A DNA stretch of 64,000 nucleotides from CAYSSJ01 sp964433675 (GTDB taxonomy: Bacteria > Cloacimonadota > Cloacimonadia > Cloacimonadales > TCS61): positions 49,523 to 113,522 of the forward strand of contig CAYSSJ010000007.1 of assembly GCA_964433675.1 (NCBI GenBank), written 5' to 3'. A program made the position numbers and the translations under genes. Positions 33,565 to 40,743 of this stretch are shown here, one piece after another (position 1 is the first letter of the stretch; each line of letters starts with the position of its first letter). Below the pieces are notes generated by a model. The model searched no databases and was not told the origin of the DNA. It was given only the letters and a program-made list of their open reading frames with translations.

Positions 33565-34550
33565 TTTTCAATCTCCTTTGCCACATATATCATTTCATCA
33601 TTACCTTCTAATAATCTCATAAAATATATCTCATCTTCATAAAATGCGAAAAAGTATTCTAATTCATCTTTTATAACAGTTTTGCCTAAATAATTACCGT
33701 ATTTATCGTATCTTTGGAAAAAAGACTCTTCTATTGCCTCACTAGTAGGATCAAAACTAATATAGTAATGATTATTGAATGTATATATCAATCCCAATCC
33801 ATAAGTTTGTATTGCATCATCACCAATTTGATGATATGTGTCTCCCAATTTATCAAAATCTTCCACAATTTGTTCGCTTATTACTGCAATACTGTTCTTT
33901 TTATGATTAAACTGACAAAAATATAATTTACCTGTAACTACACCAGCTAATAAAAAATACTCGGAATTAATTTTCCCTATAAAAAACGAAGAATCAAAAA
34001 AAGATTCCAGATCTTCGCTTAAATCATTTTCCATAAAAGAAAATTCTTCTATTATATTACCAGAAAAATCAAATAGTTTTATATTGTTTTCATCACCGAA
34101 AAGACTGATTAAAATTTTATCTTCTTTTAAAATAGATATATCAATAAGTGCATATGGTAATCTAAATTCATTATTATAAACTATCTTCTCATTATTAATA
34201 TCATATCTTACTAATACATTTTTATTTAGCACGTGATCGTTTATTCCAATTATATTATTATATATACTAATAAACTTTGGATCACTAAATTCTTTTGGAC
34301 CTCTTCCTTTATTACCAAAACTTGCTAATCGTTTGCCATCTCTCGAAAGTAGCACCAATTGAGTGTCATAATCATCTACTCCAATAAAATGTTCTTCTGT
34401 TACTATAAAATCTAACAATCTTGTTGGACGGTTTAACTTAATACTATCAGTAACTGCATAGATCTCTAAATCGCCATCGGATTTTTTGGACTGAGTGCAA
34501 GATAAGACCAGGACTGATAATAATACTAGTAATAGAAGTTTCTTTTTCAT
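33561..34550 (-). CDS. Six-bladed beta-propeller lipoprotein
   Basis: The 329-residue protein starts at ATG 34550, chosen because GAGGAG lies at ribosome-site distance and the signal peptide MKKKLLLLVLLSVLVLSC (lipobox LVLSC) follows at once. The frame is open twelve codons upstream. The motif FGNKGRGPKEFSDP and blades such as FDFSGNIIEEFSF are typical. It lies just after the palindromic hairpin that follows precursor D and overlaps the radical SAM gene by four bases. Confidence 0.75.
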   Translation of the reverse strand: MKKKLLLLVLLSVLVLSCTQSKKSDGDLEIYAVTDSIKLNRPTRLLDFIVTEEHFIGVDDYDTQLVLLSRDGKRLASFGNKGRGPKEFSDPKFISIYNNIIGINDHVLNKNVLVRYDINNEKIVYNNEFRLPYALIDISILKEDKILISLFGDENNIKLFDFSGNIIEEFSFMENDLSEDLESFFDSSFFIGKINSEYFLLAGVVTGKLYFCQFNHKKNSIAVISEQIVEDFDKLGDTYHQIGDDAIQTYGLGLIYTFNNHYYISFDPTSEAIEESFFQRYDKYGNYLGKTVIKDELEYFFAFYEDEIYFMRLLEGNDEMIYVAKEIEK

Positions 34551-34594
34551 AATTGTCTCCTCGAGAATTATTATTAATTTATTCAATCAAAAAC

Positions 34595-34626
34595 AGTATA
34601 ATGGGGTAATATTACCCCATTATACT
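34595..34626 (-). terminator. Perfect 32-base palindromic hairpin after precursor D
   Basis: AGTATAATGGGGTAAT at 34595-34610 is followed directly by its exact reverse complement, so the transcript folds into a long perfect stem, and the reverse strand then reads GTTTTTG. It is the counterpart of the hairpins after precursors A and C and would limit expression of the downstream genes. Confidence 0.75.
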
Positions 34627-34637
34627 TATATTTATTA

Positions 34638-34790
34638 TCAGTCATCGTCCTCATCATCACCACATCCAAAATTGATAATGGGACAAATACAATTCCCAAT
34701 ATTAAGCCCTATACCTTCCTCAGCAGGTGGCATAATTTCATTTTCTAGTCCAAGACCGAAGTCTATTATTTTCAAGTCTGTAACACTCAT
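34638..34790 (-). CDS. Candidate RiPP precursor peptide D (50 aa)
   Basis: ATG 34790 follows GGAGGAAG at the right distance; a longer open frame upstream has no ribosome site. The leader MSVTDLKIIDFGLGLENE shares the xLKxIDF pattern with peptide A. The core NIGNCICPIINFGCG has cysteines 34, 36 and 43 and the peptide ends DDEDDD, like the acidic end of peptide A. It lies 44 bases after the MSxKDA ORF and structured RNA and just before a perfect hairpin. It is unrecognised as a named family. The similarity of peptides A and D in both leader and tail, with different cores, is what duplicated precursors under diversification look like. Confidence 0.75.
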   Translation of the reverse strand: MSVTDLKIIDFGLGLENEIMPPAEEGIGLNIGNCICPIINFGCGDDEDDD

Positions 34791-34831
34791 TTCTTCCTCC
34801 AAATATTTGTTTTCCCTGCAGTTTATTATCT

Positions 34832-34954
34832 CTCTCACCGCAGGTAAAGTGAGAGGATCCCCCTTGACTTACCGATTATCGGGAAATCATTGCCCTCTCT
34901 ATGCGGGGAATCTTTCATAGAGAGGGTTAGATGGATGAACTTATTTTTCCCGAT
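34832..34954 (-). ncRNA. Structured 5' UTR RNA upstream of precursor D (copy 2)
   Basis: P1 pairs 34946-34954 with 34878-34886. P2 pairs 34916-34926 with 34893-34903 (11 perfect pairs). P3 pairs 34849-34855 with 34832-34838 (CTCTCAC with GTGAGAG). The P2 loop GATTCCCC (34905-34912) can pair with GGGGGATC (34856-34863) as a pseudoknot. The element is 123 bases against 124 in copy 1. P3 differs in sequence but stays paired. No known riboswitch class was recognised. Confidence 0.6.
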
Positions 34955-35131
34955 AAAGAAGTTATAACATTTTTTTAATCTGGCATAGTTCAATAGCTTT
35001 ATTAGACATAATAGGAATTGGTTTGGGAAAGAATCAGAAGGAAGGGAAATAATTTCTACTTGTATATTATGAGCGGCCAGAAATTTAGACAGAAAGATAG
35101 TCTCCATTGTTTGAGCATCTTTCGCACTCAT
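34835..35131 (-). CDS. Conserved upstream small ORF, MSxKDA family, copy C (98 aa)
   Basis: ATG 35131 follows AAGGAGG and the product begins MSAKDAQTMETIFLSKFLAA. This is the longest uninterrupted copy; its distal half (NYARLKKCYNFFIGKNKFIH and onwards) matches the restored frame of copy A. The last 40 codons overlap the structured RNA, so their conservation may reflect RNA folding. It might be a translated leader whose ribosome movement controls folding, or a real small protein. It lies between the promoter at 35171 and precursor D. Confidence 0.6.
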   Translation of the reverse strand: MSAKDAQTMETIFLSKFLAAHNIQVEIISLPSDSFPNQFLLCLIKLLNYARLKKCYNFFIGKNKFIHLTLSMKDSPHREGNDFPIIGKSRGILSLYLR

Positions 35132-35170
35132 AATATTGCCTCCTTGATTATTAATTTAGAAGCTGAACGA

Positions 35171-35199
35171 AAAATAATAATCAAGCTACCGCTTGTCAA
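35171..35199 (-). promoter_or_regulatory. Shared cassette promoter, copy 4
   Basis: Reverse strand reads TTGACA, 17 bases, TATTTT, with a spacer identical to copy 3. It opens the cassette D operon (small ORF, RNA, precursor, propeller, radical SAM, exporter fragment). Confidence 0.75.
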
Positions 35200-35227
35200 G
35201 TTTTTTTTCGTCTTTTTCTATTTTTTT

Positions 35228-35284
35228 TTCTCCGTATGCTAACTTGCGTTTTTATAGCACTGTAGGGCAATTTGCCAAATTGCC
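35228..35284. repeat. Shared intergenic block with hairpin, right-most copy
   Basis: It has the same TCCGTATGCTAACTTGCG stretch and GGCAATTT-GCC-AAATTGCC hairpin (35266-35284) as at 23715 and 32030. After GGGATTGG (reverse strand) it joins a different gene (35315) instead of an exporter fragment, marking the outer edge of the repeated unit. Confidence 0.75.
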
Positions 35285-35314
35285 AATCCCTTGCCTTTAA
35301 ACTATTAAAACAAA

Positions 35315-36364
35315 TTATTTTGTCAATAAGTTAGGATATTTTCTGAAAGAAAGTGCTAATGATTCTAAAATATTCCAGAAATTAGTTATATTGAAAATTG
35401 CAGATTCTGACACATAGAAGTCTTGATATTCATTTTCGAAGATTAAACATCTTGGACGAAATATTCCCCAGAAATTGACATCTTCATCATCGGAGATATT
35501 AAAATGTGTATTTAACGCATTCACGTGTTCCCAAATAAGTTTTCTAATTTTATCTATAGTAGAAGCATTAAAAACATTAGAGTTAATATCAATTAGATCC
35601 GTATTTGATTTGTAAGCAAATACATTTTTAAGTATATCAAGATTTTCTTTACACAAAACAGAGATAGATTTTTTTTTATTCTCTTTTATCCAAGCTTTGG
35701 GTGGTATTTGAAAAAAAGTTATATTTATACGATTTTCTGTTATGAAGGTATTAATTATAACATTGTTGTTGTTAAGGTGATTTAGAGTGGAATTAATTTC
35801 GCTTAGTACCTTGTTAATATCAAGTATGGTTTCATCTACAGAAAGCAATAAATTAGATGCACTAAAGTATCGCAAAGAATAATTATGCCCCGAGCAAGAA
35901 CTAGTAGTCTTTATACCATTAACTGCATTTAATTGCACAATTGTATTCTCAGCTAATACATCTAATGTACAATAGTTTTGTAAAGATAGTTTGTCCCCAA
36001 TGTTTTTTAACTCTTCATTTGTAAATGATAGACGTTCAAATTTATCTTTATAAAATTTTATTGCACTATTTGTGTTGATTCCATTAGAAATATTTTCAAA
36101 ATTCAGTAATGATTTAACTTTTTCTCTGAGCCCCAAAACATTAGGAATAAATATATAATTTGAGTAATAATCAGCTATCTCAAAACATTTTAGCAAGTGT
36201 TTAGATCCTAAATCACCAAAAGGAGGAGTTAAATTTGTAATTATAAATAGGTTCTTTTCGATTATGTTTCTGAGATCCTTGTAGCTCGTACACAACCGAA
36301 TCTTATTAATAATATCTTTTTCGGAAAATTTCTTGCTTATAATACTTACTTCATATTGGCTCAT
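35315..36364 (-). CDS. Unrecognised protein with SCSGH motif
   Basis: A 349-residue soluble protein; ATG 36364 fits the GGAG ribosome site, with ATG 36370 as an alternative. The one recognisable feature is NAVNGIKTTSSCSGHNYSLRY near residue 155. It resembles the NxxGIxTxxSCxGH pattern found in several small uncharacterised proteins and, more loosely, the SCSGR signature of TYW3-type wybutosine proteins. The rest is rich in Asn, Ile and Lys with no further motif. It lies between a propeller gene and the right-most repeat block. Whether it belongs to the peptide system is open. I give no function. Confidence 0.6.
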   Translation of the reverse strand: MSQYEVSIISKKFSEKDIINKIRLCTSYKDLRNIIEKNLFIITNLTPPFGDLGSKHLLKCFEIADYYSNYIFIPNVLGLREKVKSLLNFENISNGINTNSAIKFYKDKFERLSFTNEELKNIGDKLSLQNYCTLDVLAENTIVQLNAVNGIKTTSSCSGHNYSLRYFSASNLLLSVDETILDINKVLSEINSTLNHLNNNNVIINTFITENRINITFFQIPPKAWIKENKKKSISVLCKENLDILKNVFAYKSNTDLIDINSNVFNASTIDKIRKLIWEHVNALNTHFNISDDEDVNFWGIFRPRCLIFENEYQDFYVSESAIFNITNFWNILESLALSFRKYPNLLTK

Positions 36365-36448
36365 TTTCATTCTCCTTGTTTATTTGATTGAGTTGCATTT
36401 TTTAGCTCAAAATATCTTCCGTTGTTGGTAAATGGTAAATATTTATAA

Positions 36449-37351
36449 TTACTGTTTTTGTTTATTAAACATCAATTCATATACTTCAATTTTCATTATT
36501 TCTCCAATTGACTTGCAAATAATTCTATTGCCATCTATCAGTATTACATATCTTTTTGAAAGATTAAATTCAAATTCCCCCAATTCATCTCCATTATTAC
36601 TTAATATCTCGTATATAAACGATTCATTTTTACGTATACCCAGAAGTGAAAAATCATCTCCAGCATAAATTTGCAAAAAAGTTGTATCATCTTTTTTCCC
36701 ATTTTTCCTGAATATTTCTTTGCCATTTAAGTCATAACTGATTAGAGTATAAGCATTTTTATCTATATCCAACACATATATAGATTTACCATTGGTATCG
36801 CATAATAACCTTGAGCTTATAATATCTTCTGTAGATTTATATTCTTTTTGGTATATAATATCAAGTGTATCTTCGGTTGATAACTCTATCGTATCGGTTA
36901 CCATATTATCTCCTAAGTGCCTTACGTTACGCACAAAAAAATCTTCATAGTTCTTCTGAAAAATTAAAAATCCATCCATAATATCACTGTTTACATATTC
37001 ACTTTCCATACTATAATTATGTAATTTCAGACTACCTATATCGGCAATCGAAATCTGATTTTTATTATAGTCAAAAAAACCATATAATGGTCTTTGTAAT
37101 TCGCCTGGTCCATATCCTTTTCCTCCAAATTCAGAATGTAGTTCGCCATTAAAGTCATAAATATAACTATTACATTCATCGATTAATAGCAATCTATCAT
37201 CAATATTGAAAGCAAGAAAGAGTTCAGATATCTCTTCTTTCAGACTAAATTGATTTTGCATAACCAAGAGTTGTTTATCACCTGATTGTTTTTCAGAATC
37301 CGAACAACCCGACAAAATCAAAATTATAATCAAAATAGTGCTCTTATACAT
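36449..37351 (-). CDS. Six-bladed beta-propeller lipoprotein (right-most)
   Basis: The 300-residue protein starts at ATG 37351, where MYKSTILIIILILSGC provides a clean lipobox; the frame is open to 37396 without a ribosome site. It contains FGGKGYGPGELQRPLYGFFDY and blade repeats such as YDLNGKEIFRKNG. It is the shortest propeller of the set. It lies 85 bases upstream of the SCSGH protein, and the two may form their own transcript. No precursor was found beside it. Confidence 0.72.
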   Translation of the reverse strand: MYKSTILIIILILSGCSDSEKQSGDKQLLVMQNQFSLKEEISELFLAFNIDDRLLLIDECNSYIYDFNGELHSEFGGKGYGPGELQRPLYGFFDYNKNQISIADIGSLKLHNYSMESEYVNSDIMDGFLIFQKNYEDFFVRNVRHLGDNMVTDTIELSTEDTLDIIYQKEYKSTEDIISSRLLCDTNGKSIYVLDIDKNAYTLISYDLNGKEIFRKNGKKDDTTFLQIYAGDDFSLLGIRKNESFIYEILSNNGDELGEFEFNLSKRYVILIDGNRIICKSIGEIMKIEVYELMFNKQKQ

Positions 37352-37490
37352 TCTTAACCATTCCTCTTTTTTAGGTAATTCCATAGTTTTCATCAAAAAA
37401 GCTTTGATTTTTTCTAAATATACCTTTTATATTTTCATAAAGACATTGAGGGTTAAATCTAATGTATCAATTTTACATTAATATCCCCTC

Positions 37491-40400
37491 TCACTCTCTC
37501 AGTCTGCGTTCGTTCAACAGCCTCAGATACATTCTGATAAGTTCCTGATATTCACGCGAATAAGACTCATAATCATCTTCCAGCAGTGCTCTTTGTCTCA
37601 TTTTATCGAATTGTTGCAATATTTCTTCGGGAGTATCCCAAAGCTGCTCTTCACCATGCTCACCCCTACGCTCTTCGGTAAATTCTCTCTTATGAATAGA
37701 TTTCTGCGCATCCAACAGACGAGACAATATGCGCTCCTGCCTTTCGATCAGCGAATCATCCACTCTATTTCGCCTCAGATCACGCGAGATAGATTCCAAC
37801 TCTTCAACAAGTTGATTGATCGTACTGGCATGTTTCTGCGCTTCTTGGTCAGTTTGTAACATGCGTTTCAGATTATCTGCCAATCTTTGTTCATCCTGAG
37901 CCAAGCGTTGCATCTGCTGCCGCATTTCGTTTGATGGTCTGCCCGATTCACTCATCTTCTGCATGAGTTCTTGAGTGAGCATATTCATCATCATCTGTTC
38001 CTCGCTCATCTCCTGCAAACTCTGCATAAAACTCTGCATACCGCCACCACCACCGGACTGCATATTGTTCTCAGCGATGATAAGATCATAGACCATTAGG
38101 TTCAGCCCTTTCTGGATGTCATCGAGTTTATTCCTGATCTGGGTTGTACGCGGTTCATTGATATTATCGAATAATTCCCGGTAGGCATTGGTGGTAAAAT
38201 TGGCATCATAGATAAATTTTGGACCGAGTACCAGGATTATCATCGGAGTGCTATAAAGCTCACTAAGTGCAATCTGAACGCTTTCGTGTGTAGCAATGAG
38301 GTCATCTATGATCACATAGGGATCGCGCACAAAGCGACCGGCTGCCTGTTTATGATTCTCAGAAAGGATGAGCAATCTATGGATAGTTTTTCTGATGATA
38401 TCGCCCATCTCCATCTGAGAAGCGGAAGCCATCATATCAGTCATATCTTGCAATTGCTGTACCATCTGCTGCATTTTTTGGGAAGCTTGCTGTTGGTTTT
38501 GCTGAGCTTGCTCCATCTGCATATTTTTCAGATTCTCCATACTCTGCTGCATGTCGGATTGCAGATCATCCTGCTGCATCTGTTCCATCAGAGCTTCCAT
38601 CGCCTCAGAGAGCGCATCATCTTTTTCGGGATCAAAAAGCTGGGAAGTGCTATCCAACTGTTCTTGCAGACTATCGAGTTTATCTGCTATAGACTGCTGT
38701 TCATCAGCCAATTGCTCTCCATCTGCATCGGCAGCGCTGGAACGATCCATGAGTTCATTTTGCATATCTTCCATCTCTTTGGCGAGTTGGAGCGACTTTT
38801 GCAATGCTTGTTCTTTTTTGATATCTTCCAGAAGTTTCAAAGTTTGATCCAGTTTCTCAGAAAACTCTTCCATAGAAAACTTGAAATCATCCATCGCTTT
38901 CCTAATATCATCCGGCTTCATATCTTCCATCTTGTCTCGCAACTCCTGCATGATGTCATACATCTCGTCATTGACGATCTCTTCCATCAGTTCTTTAATC
39001 TGCTGCATTTTTTCCAAAGTTTCTGCCGGCAGAGCCCGATTTTCATCAAGCTGTTTGATCATATCCTCATATTCTTCTACCACACGTTCTATATTTTCAC
39101 TCAGGTCTTCCTGTTTGGACAAAAATTGCTCCAGCTCTTCTCTATCTTGCCAGTCATATTCCTCTTTTCGCATCATCTCAAAGCGTTTTTGCTCAAACTC
39201 TCGCTGCATTTCTTGGGATTGATCCAGCACACTCTGCAAGGTTCGGCTCTTCGCCTCTTCCCGCTGTTCCACTTCACGATAGATCTCTTCCATTGATGGG
39301 AAGCGGGCTACATAACGCCTACTCTCGCTAGTCTGACCTTCGGGTGAATTATCGGTGACCTCTGCCCAATAAGTTACTCTATCCCCTGGGATCATATTCT
39401 CTCTTCTGAGGTCTAATTCATGTTCGACATTGATCACATTCTCACGTATAACTTCTCGAAGTGGAATGGTCTTCTGATTTGCAGCATTGATCATGTAATT
39501 CAGTTTCAAGTCTTTGAGTCCAAAATCGTCTGATGCGGTTATCTCCAAAGGTAAGAGCATATTTTTAGTTAGCAGAGTATCACGTCCCGGTTCGGTTATC
39601 TCTATCTCGGGTGGCTGATCGGAAATCACGGAGATCGATCTGGTGATCTTGCGCGACTCATTTCCCAAAATATCTACCAGATTGATATGATAAGAGCCGC
39701 TAGTTTCGATTTTAAAAGAAGTTTCAAACTCCGCTCTACCGAGTCTCTCCATCTGCTTGAAAGAGCCGTCTTCAAATACTATCCTTGCTATCTCGATCGG
39801 ATTGTTTGCTTCGATATTTAGCTTCACTTCCGTATGCCGCAGAGCTCTGATATGTCCGTTACTGTTCTGTTCCGTATAAGGTTTTCTGCCGGTATATTCG
39901 GGATATCGGTAGTGCAGGGTGATATCCCTCACAGTTGGGATCTCGAACACTTCCACACTAAAAGTATCTGATACTACATGCGGATTGGAGACGAAATAAT
40001 CGAACGAGAAATCCAGATTATTGAATGTTTTCTGATGCGATATCATCGGAGCTTCGCGCCAAACCTCATCAGTTTTGTAAAACAGGGTATGATCAAGATG
40101 TGTGTCCGGTTCCACCACTTCGATCTGCACATCACTCCCACGCAGGATCTGCACATCACCCGGTACCAATTCGATATATTCCTTATATTCGGGTGTGGGC
40201 ATTCTGCCTGATTTGAAGAAATTGGATGCATTGCTAAATTGGATGGGATTTACAAGCCAGAGCAAGGCTGAGAAGACAACCACGATCGTCATCGGTAAGA
40301 ATAAACGCTTAAGCTTCTGCTTATCGGGCTCGATCTTTTGTGTCTTTGCTTGTTTATCTGCCTGACGGAAGATAAGTGGCAGAATATGCTCGGATTGTTT

Positions 40401-40733
40401 CTGCTCATCATCATAATACAATTCTAGCGCATTTTGATAGGTATCGTTCTTATCCCGATTGTACTCATCCAACAAGCGAGCAGCTTTGAATTTATCTATC
40501 AGTGCCCGATTGCATTGTAAAACCAAGTACAAGATCAGCAGTGCCACAAAAATTCGCAGACTGAGGCTGAAAATAAAAAGCTCGGTAATATTCTCTTCCG
40601 TCTGCACAAACACTGCGTAGAACACATTAAATACCAATAGTACGCTGATCACGACGATAGCAAAAAATCTGAAGATAGTAAGAAGATTGTACTTATTTTT
40701 GTATGACCGGATTATCTTTTCGAAAAATTTCAT
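37491..40733 (-). CDS. DUF4175-like membrane protein with long coiled coils
   Basis: A 1080-residue protein with two membrane helices near 20-80 and a third near 153-173. A beta-rich periplasmic region (about 185-480) with Ig-like segments follows, then a long charged coiled-coil domain (about 500-1075). That domain is rich in Gln, Glu and Met (repeated QQ, QM and EEM blocks) and has a glycine run GGGGGMQS near 905. This layout matches the uncharacterised DUF4175 family known from FCB-group and alphaproteobacterial genomes, probably an envelope structural or scaffold protein. The gene begins the return to ordinary base composition. It lies 11 bases before the M28 peptidase gene end, so the two are probably co-transcribed. 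Confidence 0.75.
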   Translation of the reverse strand: MKFFEKIIRSYKNKYNLLTIFRFFAIVVISVLLVFNVFYAVFVQTEENITELFIFSLSLRIFVALLILYLVLQCNRALIDKFKAARLLDEYNRDKNDTYQNALELYYDDEQKQSEHILPLIFRQADKQAKTQKIEPDKQKLKRLFLPMTIVVVFSALLWLVNPIQFSNASNFFKSGRMPTPEYKEYIELVPGDVQILRGSDVQIEVVEPDTHLDHTLFYKTDEVWREAPMISHQKTFNNLDFSFDYFVSNPHVVSDTFSVEVFEIPTVRDITLHYRYPEYTGRKPYTEQNSNGHIRALRHTEVKLNIEANNPIEIARIVFEDGSFKQMERLGRAEFETSFKIETSGSYHINLVDILGNESRKITRSISVISDQPPEIEITEPGRDTLLTKNMLLPLEITASDDFGLKDLKLNYMINAANQKTIPLREVIRENVINVEHELDLRRENMIPGDRVTYWAEVTDNSPEGQTSESRRYVARFPSMEEIYREVEQREEAKSRTLQSVLDQSQEMQREFEQKRFEMMRKEEYDWQDREELEQFLSKQEDLSENIERVVEEYEDMIKQLDENRALPAETLEKMQQIKELMEEIVNDEMYDIMQELRDKMEDMKPDDIRKAMDDFKFSMEEFSEKLDQTLKLLEDIKKEQALQKSLQLAKEMEDMQNELMDRSSAADADGEQLADEQQSIADKLDSLQEQLDSTSQLFDPEKDDALSEAMEALMEQMQQDDLQSDMQQSMENLKNMQMEQAQQNQQQASQKMQQMVQQLQDMTDMMASASQMEMGDIIRKTIHRLLILSENHKQAAGRFVRDPYVIIDDLIATHESVQIALSELYSTPMIILVLGPKFIYDANFTTNAYRELFDNINEPRTTQIRNKLDDIQKGLNLMVYDLIIAENNMQSGGGGGMQSFMQSLQEMSEEQMMMNMLTQELMQKMSESGRPSNEMRQQMQRLAQDEQRLADNLKRMLQTDQEAQKHASTINQLVEELESISRDLRRNRVDDSLIERQERILSRLLDAQKSIHKREFTEERRGEHGEEQLWDTPEEILQQFDKMRQRALLEDDYESYSREYQELIRMYLRLLNERRLRE

Positions 40734-40743
40734 ATGTATATAT

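Noticed and set aside
16088..37351. Lantibiotic, lasso peptide or YcaO-type cluster
   Set aside because: No LanB, LanC, LanM, asparagine-synthetase-like, transglutaminase-like or YcaO protein is present; the only modifying enzymes seen are SPASM radical SAM proteins.
38286..39296. 336-codon plus-strand ORF rich in His, Leu and Phe opposite the DUF4175-like gene
   Set aside because: It is antisense to a low-complexity Gln/Glu coiled coil, which produces long false frames. No ribosome site or domain.
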